A stretch of 28,755 nucleotides of DNA from a virus. Made by a program: the position numbers and the translations under genes. The notes under the pieces were generated by a model, which ran no database searches, was not told the DNA's origin, and was given only the letters and a program-made list of their open reading frames with translations. Shown piece after piece: positions 20,601 through 28,755 of the stretch (positions are counted from its first letter, which is position 1; every line of letters starts with the position of its first letter). The DNA lies in the IMG/VR virus record IMGVR_UViG_3300027687_000051, positions 1-28,755 of that record. One strand, written 5' to 3'.

Positions 20601-22251
20601 AGGTGTATCAGGAACAACACCTATATCATCAAGTAATACGGGAAGTGGCGCAACAACTATATCTATTGCTACAGCAAACGCTTCAACAACTGGAGCTTTA
20701 ACAGGAACAGATTGGAATACGTTTAACAACAAAACAACAAACACAGGAACAGTAACAGGAACAGGTACATCAGGAAGAGTATCTTTTTGGAGCGGAGGAT
20801 CATCAATATCAAGTGACGCTGATTTTACATATGATACTACTGATGACTCATTAACAGTAGACAGGATAAAAGTAGAAAATGGAAGTGCGGCTGCACCAAC
20901 TTTAACTTTTAGACAAGACTCAGACACAGGATTTTATATGCCTGGTGCTGGGCAAGTAAGTTTAAGTATAAACGGATCACAAGTATTTGGATTTGGAACA
21001 GGTGGAATAGGAGTTTTTACTAGTAGCCCAACAGCCCCAAACCCAGCAACCAATGATTTATCTACAAAATTAGCAACAACAGCATTTGTAAAAAATCAAC
21101 AATACATAACCGCATCTTCTACTAATACACTTACAAACAAAAGTGGTAACATATCTCAATGGACTAATGATAGTAATTATATAACAGCTTCATCTTTACA
21201 AGGAGTTCCTGCAATTTTATCTAATGGCTCATCGCCATCTTTAAACACAGGCATATCAGCAGCAGAGATAAGAAGTTTAATAGGCGCAGGTACAAGCTCT
21301 ACAGCTGGAACAGTAACTTCTGTTACTGCTGGAACTGGTATGACTCAAACTGGTACCAATACTGTCAACCCAACATTAAATGTAATTGGTGGTGATGGTA
21401 TAAATGCTAATACAAATGATATAGAAGTTGATACAACTGTTATAAGAACTACAGGGGTTCAGTCTATGAATGGGGAAAAAACATTTGGAACAGTACCTGT
21501 TGTAGGAACCAAAGGAACGTCTGATGATTCAACATATGCTGCTTCTACTGCTTATGTACAAAATCAAGGATATATAACTTCTTCTTCAGTAGGAAATGGC
21601 ACTATAACAATAGATGCTGGAACAGGATTAACAGGAGGTGGTACTTTTACTACAAATCAAAGCGGAAACACTACTATTACTTTAAATGCAAGTAGTAGTG
21701 GAACGGTTACAAGTGTTTCAGGAACAAGTCCTATAGTATCAAGTGGAGGAACTACACCAACGATTTCTATAAATACAAGCTTAATAACTGGGCTTACTAA
21801 TCTTGTATCAACGGGTAGGATTCTTACTGGAACTTGGGGTTCTAATACTCTGATGACCGTTACAGGAGTTACTGACTATTCTTTTCAAGGAGAGGTAATA
21901 AATACTGGAACAGGAACTGTAGTTCAAGGAAAAGTTTATAATTTTAATTCAGGAGGCTCATGGGTAGCGGCAAGTTCTGACGAAGAAACTTCTGCAAAAG
22001 GATTATTAGGTATTGCTACAAATTCAGGAACAATGCCTAATGCAGGTATGATGACAAGAGGAATGTATACACTTGCGATTGACCCAGGAACAATAGGAAA
22101 CCAATTATTTTTAACATCAGTAGCAGGTAATTTAGAAGATGGTGCGCCTACAGCATCTGGTGCTGTAGTTAGAATAGTAGGTACGGTTATGGATTCAACT
22201 AACGGTCAAGTATTCTTTCATCCAGACAATACTTACATTACACTAGCTTAA
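17665..22251 (+). CDS. giant repetitive tail fibre protein, 1528 aa
   Basis: The largest gene in the window. Six copies of a module ending TFNNKT-NTGTVT occur near 18095, 18255, 18430, 19490, 19640 and 20710, and three FTNKSG-QWTN-YIT modules near 18500, 19080 and 21130. The N-terminus contains NTDAANKLYVDNAVAGVPQG (about 92-111), common in phage fibre proteins. GFYMPGAGQVSLSINGSQVF (about 1091-1110) is another known fibre element. The last 140 residues, with QGKVYNFNSGGSWVAASS, look like a separate globular C-terminal domain. It would form a long trimeric adhesin that recognises the host surface. Module number probably changes by recombination between repeats. Confidence 0.86.
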   Translation: MAYSNHYNDLVLPSGTKLRLDGSSSGTTYISKVGAGASITITTGGTSAATFSATSQTFAGDITVSGGDITLSGTGRIQGVDTVSSNTDAANKLYVDNAVAGVPQGDITAITVTSPITGGGTSGSVGVAIQQSSGSQSGYLSSTDWTTFNAKTTNTGTVTGVSGTAPVSVTTSSTAPVVSMAAASTSVDGYLTSGNFTTFNNKTTNTGTVTSVAAITLGTTGTNLSSSVANGSTAAVITLNVPTASATNRGALSSTDWTTFNNKTTNTGTTTASNVQTFTNKSGSNNQWTNDAGYITSASLPTVGNGTLSMTTSTGLDGSATFTANQSGNSSFAVTLDLTEISLGAGLDSTATGLTLDLSEFTDMTATMIGTDQFIVLDSNAERRKAANEIGLSIFNNDAGFITSSSIPSVGNGTLTVEGGTGMSGSGTFTANQSGNTTITLNNSITNNNQLTNGANYTTNTGTTTASNSQTFTNKSGNNTQWTNGAGYITSSSIPTVNNSIITINTGTGLTGGSSFTLNGSAATINLVNSSPDTGVPAILSNGSTPSLNTGISQLEIRTLIGAGTSSTTGTVTGVSGTSPISSSGGTTPTISITQAGATISGALSNTDWNTFNNKTSNTGTVTGVSGSSPISSTGGTSPQISIATASGSVSGALSSTDWTTFNNKTTNTGTVTSVSGTANRVSVTGGNSAVVNVVTGTVTGSSTNLATGAQIQTAIDTAVTGVLKYEGTWNASTNSPTLTSGSGTVGEYYIVSVAGSTNLDGITDWAVGDWAVFSDQATDAWQKIDNTQVGNVTGSGSSGRVAYWNSASNITSDAGFTFNGSTNALTVTGAMTWSGGGSTESNSAYDNMVTGFGNSGSSTKLLTLTQQDGGTLTTSFSIPQGTVTTVGGTGTVSGLTLTGSVSSTGNLTLGGTLSLTSGNVTGALGFTPYSNANPSSFTSFAEPGIFSGGGTPTLASGVTQLEIRTLIGAGTSSSSGVTGVSGTTPISSSNTGSGATTISIATANASTTGALTGTDWNTFNNKTTNTGTVTGTGTSGRVSFWSGGSSISSDADFTYDTTDDSLTVDRIKVENGSAAAPTLTFRQDSDTGFYMPGAGQVSLSINGSQVFGFGTGGIGVFTSSPTAPNPATNDLSTKLATTAFVKNQQYITASSTNTLTNKSGNISQWTNDSNYITASSLQGVPAILSNGSSPSLNTGISAAEIRSLIGAGTSSTAGTVTSVTAGTGMTQTGTNTVNPTLNVIGGDGINANTNDIEVDTTVIRTTGVQSMNGEKTFGTVPVVGTKGTSDDSTYAASTAYVQNQGYITSSSVGNGTITIDAGTGLTGGGTFTTNQSGNTTITLNASSSGTVTSVSGTSPIVSSGGTTPTISINTSLITGLTNLVSTGRILTGTWGSNTLMTVTGVTDYSFQGEVINTGTGTVVQGKVYNFNSGGSWVAASSDEETSAKGLLGIATNSGTMPNAGMMTRGMYTLAIDPGTIGNQLFLTSVAGNLEDGAPTASGAVVRIVGTVMDSTNGQVFFHPDNTYITLA

Positions 22252-22252
22252 A

Positions 22253-23170
22253 GTGGCAAAAAATATAGACGAAATAAATTCAGTAGAAATAGATAACAGT
22301 TCGAGAATTTCTGGAGTTGTTCCTTCTACTGTAGTAGTAGGTTTATTAGGTATTGATGATGTAAATGGAGTTGATAATTCTGCTCCTGGATTTAGCACAG
22401 ATTATTCTTTAGATTTAAATGGTTCAAATCAATTAGCTAATTTTGGAAACTTAGCAGGAACTGATGTTCAGCCAACTCAGTCTACAATGAATACTAATGG
22501 CTACACAATGGCTGCATGGTGTTATTTTGACGCTTTGTCAGGAGGAGAGTGTATTATAAATGTAGGAAGCTCAGGAACTAACAACTACTATGGCCCAAAA
22601 ATATTTGTTAATGGAAATGGTGCTTTTGTTTTTCATATGATGGGTTTAAACGGTAGTTCACCAGGGGCAGGGTCAAACAATAGAAATTCTACAAGAACAT
22701 CAAATGGTGCGATATCATCAGGACAATGGTATCATTTAGCGTTAGTTATTCCTTCAGGATCAATGGGGTCAACACAAAATAGAAATGCTTGGTTAATGTA
22801 TATTAATGGAACGGCATATAGTGGTACATATGTAAGGTCGGGAAATGCAAATTGTAACTTAGCCTATTCAGGAAATACAAGTATTGGTTCTTGGACAAGA
22901 GCCAGTAATCAATCATTTTTTGATGGCGAAGTAAATAATGCAGCAATATGGAAAACTGCATTAAGCGCAAATAATATTGGAGCAATATATAACTCAGGAA
23001 GTCCAACAGATATAAGCATAAACGCTGGTCTTTATACTGAGTCTGCTAATCTTGCAGCATGGTGGAGATTTAACACTGGATCAGGAACTTCATACACAGA
23101 TAGTTCTGGTAATAATCTTACAGGTACAGGAGTTAATTCTCCAGGCTGGAGTTCCAATGTTCCAACATAA
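22253..23170 (+). CDS. LamG/concanavalin-fold adhesin, 305 aa
   Basis: Starts with GTG at 22253, one nucleotide after the fibre stop. After a short N-terminal linker, residues about 70-300 follow the LamG-like jelly-roll order: SLDLNGSNQLANFG, YTMAAWCYFDAL, WYHLALVI, WLMYINGTAYSG, GEVNNAAIWKTALSANNIGA and LAAWWRFNTGSG. Such domains bind carbohydrate or protein and are frequent at phage tips. It is in the fibre gene cluster, so it is probably a receptor-binding or fibre-tip protein. The exact ligand cannot be predicted. Confidence 0.84.
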   Translation: MAKNIDEINSVEIDNSSRISGVVPSTVVVGLLGIDDVNGVDNSAPGFSTDYSLDLNGSNQLANFGNLAGTDVQPTQSTMNTNGYTMAAWCYFDALSGGECIINVGSSGTNNYYGPKIFVNGNGAFVFHMMGLNGSSPGAGSNNRNSTRTSNGAISSGQWYHLALVIPSGSMGSTQNRNAWLMYINGTAYSGTYVRSGNANCNLAYSGNTSIGSWTRASNQSFFDGEVNNAAIWKTALSANNIGAIYNSGSPTDISINAGLYTESANLAAWWRFNTGSGTSYTDSSGNNLTGTGVNSPGWSSNVPT

Positions 23171-23189
23171 ATATTTTAAAAAAAATATG

Positions 23190-23197
23190 TATATTTG
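23190..23197 (+). promoter_or_regulatory. TAnnTTTG promoter element before the 23228 gene
   Basis: TATATTTG in the 57-nt gap after the LamG gene, 30 nt before the next ATG; flanks are A- and T-rich, and it would start the packaging-side transcript. Confidence 0.7.
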
Positions 23198-23227
23198 TTT
23201 TTATATATTAATTTTAAATAAAATCAA

Positions 23228-23533
23228 ATGAAAAATTTAACACAAGAAGAATTACAATCAGTACAAGACATACACAACGGATTTAATAAAGCAAAAATTG
23301 ACTTAGGAGATCACGTTTTACAAAGAGAAGCTTTAATAAAAAACGTAGAAAACATAAGAGTAGAGTTTGCACAAATTGAAAAAAATCTAATAGACAAGTA
23401 TGGACAAGACTCTGTTATTGATTTAATGACAGGTGAGGTAAAGTCTAAAGAGGAAGTTGATGCAACTGCTAAAATAGTAGAAAAAGCAAAAGTTGATACA
23501 GCAGAACATAATAAAAATCTTAAAAAAGCATAA
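23228..23533 (+). CDS. hypothetical coiled-coil protein, 101 aa
   Basis: Highly helical, charged protein (MKNLTQEELQSVQDIHNGFN at the start; NVENIRVEFAQIEKNLIDKY in the middle), with heptad-like spacing over most of its length and no membrane segment. It could be a tail-assembly chaperone or structural adaptor given its position between fibre and packaging genes, but no family is recognised. The stop overlaps the next start (TAATG) at 23533. Confidence 0.7.
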   Translation: MKNLTQEELQSVQDIHNGFNKAKIDLGDHVLQREALIKNVENIRVEFAQIEKNLIDKYGQDSVIDLMTGEVKSKEEVDATAKIVEKAKVDTAEHNKNLKKA

Positions 23534-24057
23534 TGTCTAAAATAAGCAATCAAGCTGCATATCCTGCTCTATTACAACCAACACTAGATGATTATTTAGT
23601 AATAACTGATTACGATAATAAATTAAGAACTAAAACTGTTAATTTAAGTACAGTTAAAAATTTATTTGACGTTAGCTATTCTGATGTAACAATAGGAATA
23701 AGTTCGGCAGAATTAAAGGCTTTATTAGCGACACCTAAAACTTTAATAGCTGCGCCAGGCGTAGGAAAAGTACTTGAGGTGTTCAGCATTTTTGCTTACA
23801 TGGACGTTGGAGTTACGGCTTATGATTTTGCTGACCCTGTACAAGTAAAAATGGGTGTGTCAGTTTGGGCTGATATTCCTACATCAACAGTAATGAATTC
23901 AGCAGTTGACGCATCTGCACATTTTTCTAAAACATTTCTTTCTTGTCCAGAAAACACAGCTATTGTGTTTCAAGCACAAGGTCAAAATGCTACAGTAGGA
24001 ACTGGTACTATGAAAATAAATTTACGTTTCAGAACAATAGATTTACAAACATTTTAA
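23533..24057 (+). CDS. putative virion or tail-associated protein, 174 aa
   Basis: The N-terminal segment NQAAYPALLQPTLDDYLVIT (about 6-25) is a pattern seen at the start of phage tail or fibre-associated proteins. The rest is beta-rich with small hydrophobic strands (GVGKVLEVFSIFAYMDVGVT). This resembles the opening of the 242-residue protein, which suggests similar attachment ends. A tail or head-surface component is likely; its identity is not established. Confidence 0.66.
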   Translation: MSKISNQAAYPALLQPTLDDYLVITDYDNKLRTKTVNLSTVKNLFDVSYSDVTIGISSAELKALLATPKTLIAAPGVGKVLEVFSIFAYMDVGVTAYDFADPVQVKMGVSVWADIPTSTVMNSAVDASAHFSKTFLSCPENTAIVFQAQGQNATVGTGTMKINLRFRTIDLQTF

Positions 24058-24282
24058 ATGGTAATAAGAAAGATTTCTATAGGGGCCGATTATAAATCTG
24101 GTGCTATGCACTACATTGTTGGACAAGAAGTCTTAGGTGGTAAACACAAAATTCATCTTATTCAAAATGATGCAATAACAGATTCTTATAGAATTTGGGT
24201 TGAAAAAAATTCTGAAGTTTTAGTTTGGAAAGAATTTAAAACAACACTACCTATATCTTTAGAGTACAACATAAACTTTTAA
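24058..24282 (+). CDS. hypothetical protein, 74 aa
   Basis: Begins MVIRKISIGADYKSGAMHYI. A compact beta-rich protein (GAMHYIVGQEVLGGKHKIHL and IWVEKNSEVLVWKEF) without membrane segment. The pattern YKSGAMHY-VGQ is one I associate with small uncharacterised phage proteins. It starts immediately after the previous stop and overlaps the next gene by one nucleotide. Confidence 0.7.
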   Translation: MVIRKISIGADYKSGAMHYIVGQEVLGGKHKIHLIQNDAITDSYRIWVEKNSEVLVWKEFKTTLPISLEYNINF

Positions 24283-24848
24283 TGAAGTCTCCATTTTCTT
24301 TTATAGTAAAGCCTATTAATAATAGACGTTATTCTAATATTAAAAATTGGGGAGTAGATTTTATAACAAGTACTTCAGAAGAAGACCATACGGTTTCAAA
24401 TAGATATGCAGAAGTTATAGAGACTCCAATAGATTATACTGGAGAAGTACAAATAGGAGATATTTTATTAGTTCACCACAATGTTTTTAAATTTTACAAC
24501 GACATGTATGGGCGAAGAAAAAGTGGTAAAAGTTTTTTTAAAGATGACTTATTTTTTATAGATCCAGATCAGTTTTTTTTATTTAAAAGAAATGGTAAAT
24601 GGAAAGGGTATCATAAGTATTGTTTTGTAAAGCCTAGTTCTGCTAAAGATACTTTTGTAAAAAAAGCAGGAGTTATTGAACCTCTTATGGGTGTTTTAAA
24701 ATACTCTAACTCACAACTTGAAAAGTTAGGTTTAAAGGTAGGAGACGAAATATCTTACCAGCCTGAAAGTGAATATGAGTTTGACGTAGATGGAGAAATA
24801 TTATACAGAATGTTTACTAACAATATAACTCTTAAATTAAATGGATAG
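24282..24848 (+). CDS. hypothetical protein, 188 aa, possible GroES-like core
   Basis: Begins MKSPFSFIVKPINNRRYSNI. The segment RYAEVIETPIDYTGEVQIGD (about 41-60), continuing ILLVHHNVFKFYND, has the order seen in GroES-fold proteins (strand, conserved Pro, G-V-GD, loop). It then continues with FFIDPDQFFLFKRNGKW and a C-terminal beta-rich part. That it is a second co-chaperonin-like protein is a weak inference from one motif and length, and I would not rely on it. Placed between virion genes and terminase. Confidence 0.62.
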   Translation: MKSPFSFIVKPINNRRYSNIKNWGVDFITSTSEEDHTVSNRYAEVIETPIDYTGEVQIGDILLVHHNVFKFYNDMYGRRKSGKSFFKDDLFFIDPDQFFLFKRNGKWKGYHKYCFVKPSSAKDTFVKKAGVIEPLMGVLKYSNSQLEKLGLKVGDEISYQPESEYEFDVDGEILYRMFTNNITLKLNG

Positions 24849-25116
24849 TAAAAGTATAAAACTTCAAATTATAAGCGCAGGAGAACAAGCTGTTGTACAG
24901 TTAATTAAAGTAGCAAAAGAAGATATAATAAAATTTGACTCTGAAGATGAGTTGGCAGCTGATAGATTAAAAAATGCAGCAGCAACTAAAAAGTTATGTA
25001 TTATGGATGCTTTTGAAATCATGAAAAAAATAGAAGAAGAAAAAGCCTTATTAGATGGTGTTGACATAAAAACAACTAATACCCCAAAAGGATTTGCAGA
25101 ATCAAGATCAAAATAA
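24841..25116 (+). CDS. small protein before terminase, possible small terminase subunit
   Basis: 91 residues, mostly helical (QAVVQLIKVAKEDIIKFDSE and AADRLKNAAATKKLCIMDAF), with no enzymatic motif. It overlaps the upstream gene by 8 nt and the large terminase frame by 23 nt. Position immediately before the large terminase and size fit a small terminase (TerS), but no helix-turn-helix DNA-binding motif is clear, so this remains a positional guess. Confidence 0.55.
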   Translation: MDSKSIKLQIISAGEQAVVQLIKVAKEDIIKFDSEDELAADRLKNAAATKKLCIMDAFEIMKKIEEEKALLDGVDIKTTNTPKGFAESRSK

Positions 25117-27334
25117 AATATATCACATAGTAAAGAATCTAATTCCTAAGTCTGTTATTTCTAATAAAAATAAAGCTAAGAATTGGCAATACGGATATAA
25201 TGACAAATACAATGTAGTTGTTATATCAAAAGATGGAACCATAGGTGATATATATAATATAAACAATTTATTAGTAGCTCTTCCTGCAACTCCTCGTTTA
25301 ACTTCCAAAGAAAAAAAAGAACAACAAGTTTGGGTTGCTAAGCCTATTGAAAAAGAATTAAAAAAAATTCAATCAATATTTCATTGGCATCAAACATCTC
25401 CTCAGTTTAAAGCTAGATGGGTTGAATATATAGAAGGCGAGTTTGATAAAAGAGAACAAGGGGAATGGTTTTTAAATAATGGCATTTCTACATATATAAC
25501 TGGAACACATTATATGTATTTGCAGTGGACTAAAATTGATGTTGGTAATCCAGATTTTAGAGAAGCTAATAGAATTTTTTATATATTCTGGGAAGCTTGC
25601 AAAGCTGATTCAAGAAGTTTTGGTATGTGTTATTTAAAAATAAGACGTTCTGGTTTTTCATTTATGAGTTCATGCGAAGGAGTAAATCAAGCTACTATAA
25701 CTAAAGATGCTCGTATAGGTATTCTGTCAAAAACTGGAGCTGATGCAAAAAAAATGTTTACAGATAAAGTTGTTCCAATTTCAAATAACTATCCATTCTT
25801 TTTTAAACCAATTCAAGATGGTATGGATAAACCTAAAACAGAATTAGCTTATCGTGTGCCTGCATCTAAGATTACTAAAAAAAATATGTATGATACAGGT
25901 GATGAAGAGCTAGAAGGTTTAGACACAACTATTGACTGGAAAAATACATCTGATAACTCGTATGATGGGGAAAAGTTGCAATATTTATTACACGATGAAA
26001 GTGGTAAATGGGAACGTCCTGAAAATATATTAAACAATTGGCGTGTAACTAAAACATGTTTAAGATTAGGAAGTAAAATAATTGGTAAATGTATGATGGG
26101 GTCTACATCAAACGCATTAGATAAAGGAGGGGCAAACTTTAAAAAATTATTTGAAGATTCAGACTGTAGCAAAAGAAATCAAAATGGTCAAACAAAATCT
26201 GGATTGTATAATTTATTTGTACCGATGGAATGGAACTTTGAAGGTTATATAGATAAGTTTGGAATGCCAGTATTAGAAACTCCAGATAATCCTATAATAG
26301 GAATTGATGGTGAAGCTATTACAATAGGAGCTATAGAATATTGGAGAAATGAAGTTGATTCTTTATCACAAGATGCTGATGCATTAAATGAATTTTACAG
26401 ACAATTCCCTCGTACAGAATCACATGCGTTTAGGGATGAATCAAAACAATCTTTATTTAATTTAACAAAAATATATCAGCAAATAGATTACAATGATTCT
26501 TTAATAATTGAACATCATGTAACAAGAGGTTCATTTCATTGGAAAGATGGTATAAAAGATTCAGAGGTAGTTTGGAGTCCAAATAGAAACGGAAGATTTT
26601 TTGTAACTTGGACACCAAGAAAGGAATTACAAAATCAAGTGATTGGTAGGAATGGAAAAAAATATCCTGGTAATGAACACTTAGGTTCTTTTGGTTGTGA
26701 CTCTTACGATATATCTGGAGTTGTTGTAGGTAAAGGTTCAAATGGATCATTACATGGAATGACAAAATTTAGTATGGAAAAAGTTCCAGCCAATCATTTC
26801 TTTTTAGAATATATAGCTAGACCTCAAACAGCAGAAATATTTTTTGAAGAAATATTAATGGCTTGTATATTTTATGGTATGCCTATTTTATGTGAGAACA
26901 ATAAACCTCGTTTATTATATCATTTTAAAAATAGAGGATATAGAGGTTTTTGTATGAACAGGGTAGATAAGCCTTTTAGTAAATTATCTAAAACAGAAAA
27001 AGAATTGGGAGGAATTCCTAACTCTTCAGAAGACATAAAACAATCACACGCTTCTGCAATAGAATCGTATATTGAAAAAAATGTTGGTTTAGATATGAGT
27101 GGAGATTATAGAGATAAAGATGATATGGGAGAATGTTACTTTCAAAGAACATTAGAAGATTGGGCAAAATTTGACATTAGTAATAGAACTAAACATGATG
27201 CATCTATTAGTTCTGGCTTAGCTATTATGGCTAACCAGAAGCACTTATATACACCGACTAAAGAAAAATCAAAAATAAGCATTAACTTTGCAAGATATAA
27301 TAACACAAGCTCAACAAGTCAATTATTGAAATAA
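25094..27334 (+). CDS. terL: terminase large subunit
   Basis: 746 residues. KIRRSGFSFMSS (182-193) is a Walker A variant. YLLHDE (297-302) is Walker B with acidic Asp301/Glu302, and GSTSN (336-340) fits the coupling motif. The nuclease half contains GSFGCDSYDISG (about 533-544), with the first metal-binding Asp, and RTKHDASISSGLA (about 703-715), with a late Asp. A long N-terminal part (1-170), including GDIYNINNLLVALPATP (51-67), precedes the ATPase. It packages DNA into the prohead using ATP and cuts concatemers. The start is TTG at 25094, overlapping the previous gene; no ATG precedes residue 141, so a later start would lose conserved sequence. Confidence 0.93.
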   Translation: MQNQDQNKIYHIVKNLIPKSVISNKNKAKNWQYGYNDKYNVVVISKDGTIGDIYNINNLLVALPATPRLTSKEKKEQQVWVAKPIEKELKKIQSIFHWHQTSPQFKARWVEYIEGEFDKREQGEWFLNNGISTYITGTHYMYLQWTKIDVGNPDFREANRIFYIFWEACKADSRSFGMCYLKIRRSGFSFMSSCEGVNQATITKDARIGILSKTGADAKKMFTDKVVPISNNYPFFFKPIQDGMDKPKTELAYRVPASKITKKNMYDTGDEELEGLDTTIDWKNTSDNSYDGEKLQYLLHDESGKWERPENILNNWRVTKTCLRLGSKIIGKCMMGSTSNALDKGGANFKKLFEDSDCSKRNQNGQTKSGLYNLFVPMEWNFEGYIDKFGMPVLETPDNPIIGIDGEAITIGAIEYWRNEVDSLSQDADALNEFYRQFPRTESHAFRDESKQSLFNLTKIYQQIDYNDSLIIEHHVTRGSFHWKDGIKDSEVVWSPNRNGRFFVTWTPRKELQNQVIGRNGKKYPGNEHLGSFGCDSYDISGVVVGKGSNGSLHGMTKFSMEKVPANHFFLEYIARPQTAEIFFEEILMACIFYGMPILCENNKPRLLYHFKNRGYRGFCMNRVDKPFSKLSKTEKELGGIPNSSEDIKQSHASAIESYIEKNVGLDMSGDYRDKDDMGECYFQRTLEDWAKFDISNRTKHDASISSGLAIMANQKHLYTPTKEKSKISINFARYNNTSSTSQLLK

Positions 27335-28755
27335 ATGAAAGAGGTAACTATAAATATAAAGTCAGCTGTATTTCCAGATCAATTTGCTTCCGACTCTGAT
27401 AAAAAAAGTTTAGAATTTGGATTACAAGTTGGACAGGCCATTCAGTATGAGTGGTTCAGAAAAGACGGTGGTAGTTGTAGATTTTATAATCAATGGACTC
27501 AGTTTAATAGACTAAGGTTGTATGCACGTGGAGAACAATCAACAGCAAAGTATAAAAATGAATTAGCAATAGATGGAGATTTAAGTTATTTAAATTTAGA
27601 TTGGACACCTATATCTGTTATTCCTAAGTTTGTAGATATTGTAGTAAACGGAATGTCTGACAGATTGTTTAAAGTAAAAGCTTATGCCGAAGACGCAATG
27701 TCGGCAGAAAAAAGAAATCAATTTCAAACAATGATAGAGGGGCAAATGATTGCTAAACCTTTATTAAGTCAAATATCTCAAGATTTTGGTGTAGATGTTT
27801 TTACAGTACCAGAAGAAACTTTACCAACAGATGATCAAGAGTTAGAACTTTACATGAATCTTAAGTTCAAGCCAGCTATAGAAATAGCTGAAGAAGAAGC
27901 TATTAATACTTTACTTGCAGAAAATCATTACGATGATACAAGAAAAAGAGTTGATATGGATTTAATGGTGTTAGGTATAGGAATGACTAGACATCAGTTT
28001 CAGTTAGGACAAGGAGTTGTTATAGATTATGTAGATCCAGCAAACGTTGTATATAGCTATACAGAAGACCCATATTTTAAAGATTGTTTTTATTGGGGTG
28101 AAATTAAAACAGTTGCGATTACTGAGCTTATAAAAATAGACCCTAAGATTTCTTTGGAAGAAATGGAAACAATCTCTAAATATAGTCAATCTTGGTATGA
28201 TTATTTTAATGTAGCTCAAATGTATCAAAACAGCATGTTTGCTAGAGACACATGTACATTATTATATTTTAATTATAAATCTACAAATACTTTTGTATAT
28301 AAAAAGAAAGAAACTTCTGAAGGAACATTTAAAACGGTAGAGAAAGATGATCAGTTTAATCCTCCACCAGAAATGATGGAAGAAGGAAACTTTGAAAGAG
28401 TTGAGAAAAGAATTGATGTATGGTATGAGGGTGTAATGGTAATGGGAACTAACATTATATTACAATGGAAAATGATGGAAAATATGGTTAGACCAAACTC
28501 TTCTAATCAATATGCATTACCTAATTACGTAGCTTGTGCGCCTAGGATGTACAAAGGAAACATAGAATCATTAGTTAGAAGAATGATTCCATTTGCAGAT
28601 TTAATACAAATGACACATTTAAAAATTCAACAAGTAGTTTCAAGAGTTGTTCCTGATGGAGTCTTTATTGATGCTGATGGTTTAAATGAAGTTGATTTAG
28701 GTACAGGAAACGCTTACAATCCTGAAGACGCTTTGAGACTATATTTTCAAACTGG
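27335..28755 (+). CDS. portal-like protein, 3' end missing
   Basis: ATG at 27335, directly after the terminase stop, and open for 473 codons to the window edge. It begins MKEVTINIKSAVFPDQFASD. RLYARGEQSTAKYKNEL (61-77) and YLNLDWTPISVIPKFVDIVV (85-104), followed by NGMSDRLFKVKAYAED, match the opening region of portal proteins in Bacteroidetes tailed phages as I remember them (clip and wing start, then a helix-rich part). Position next to the large terminase supports this. It would form the dodecameric DNA entry ring of the capsid. The identification is by motif memory and context. Confidence 0.78.
   Translation, partial: MKEVTINIKSAVFPDQFASDSDKKSLEFGLQVGQAIQYEWFRKDGGSCRFYNQWTQFNRLRLYARGEQSTAKYKNELAIDGDLSYLNLDWTPISVIPKFVDIVVNGMSDRLFKVKAYAEDAMSAEKRNQFQTMIEGQMIAKPLLSQISQDFGVDVFTVPEETLPTDDQELELYMNLKFKPAIEIAEEEAINTLLAENHYDDTRKRVDMDLMVLGIGMTRHQFQLGQGVVIDYVDPANVVYSYTEDPYFKDCFYWGEIKTVAITELIKIDPKISLEEMETISKYSQSWYDYFNVAQMYQNSMFARDTCTLLYFNYKSTNTFVYKKKETSEGTFKTVEKDDQFNPPPEMMEEGNFERVEKRIDVWYEGVMVMGTNIILQWKMMENMVRPNSSNQYALPNYVACAPRMYKGNIESLVRRMIPFADLIQMTHLKIQQVVSRVVPDGVFIDADGLNEVDLGTGNAYNPEDALRLYFQT

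Noticed and set aside
20451-20927. Minus-strand open frame of 158 codons within the giant fibre gene
   Set aside because: Antisense of Thr/Gly-rich repeats creates Val/Pro-rich shadow frames; no independent support.

Overview
This looks like about 28.8 kb of a tailed double-stranded DNA phage, or a prophage-like genome, infecting a Bacteroidetes (probably flavobacterial) host. Three things point to that host. The DNA is AT-rich. Starts are preceded by A-rich leaders with almost no Shine-Dalgarno sequences. Six sites match the Bacteroidetes -7 promoter element TAnnTTTG just upstream of genes. No tRNA, CRISPR array, integrase or insertion sequence was seen.

Layout. (1) Positions 1-4606, all on the minus strand, hold a densely packed operon of about 14 small genes. 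Most are hypothetical. The recognisable ones are a C5-cytosine DNA methyltransferase and an api92/YubB-like protein cut by the window edge. (2) Positions 4607-5250 are a non-coding divergence region rich in perfect palindromes and nested hairpins. (3) Positions 5251-7622 hold a small plus-strand gene, a strong terminator, and a phage GroEL/GroES pair behind its own promoter. (4) Positions 7645-10777 hold a run of small Lys/Arg-rich proteins, interrupted by one minus-strand winged-helix-like gene. (5) Positions 10807-14213 hold a putative structural protein, a lysis module (small membrane protein, spanin-like pair, T7-lysozyme-type amidase, 3TM holin) and three more basic proteins. (6) Positions 14214-24848 hold tail-fibre and adsorption genes, including 889- and 1528-residue repetitive fibres and a LamG-like protein. 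(7) Positions 24841-28755 hold a possible small terminase, the large terminase, and a portal-like protein that runs off the end.

The main discovery is in the leftward operon. Five of its intergenic junctions each hold a complete type I hammerhead ribozyme on the coding strand: CUGANGA core, stem II, GAAA, stem III, a GUC or AUC cleavage triplet, and a stem I closed by six base pairs. Stems I, II and III all show compensatory changes between copies, while core bases and loops are conserved. In four copies the stop codon of the upstream gene lies inside the ribozyme (stem I or the catalytic UGA). Cleavage would leave the next gene a leader of only 18-31 nt. Three more distal junctions carry, at the same distance from the start codon, a different conserved hairpin family with covariation and a constant G-U pair. 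Together they look like a self-processing polycistronic transcript that cuts itself into short mRNAs, with a second RNA element doing an equivalent job at the remaining junctions.

How the genes may work together: the leftward unit probably carries early or host-takeover functions. The rightward unit carries chaperonin, virion basic proteins, lysis, fibres and packaging, each block apparently started by its own TAnnTTTG promoter and joined internally by TAATG and other overlaps.
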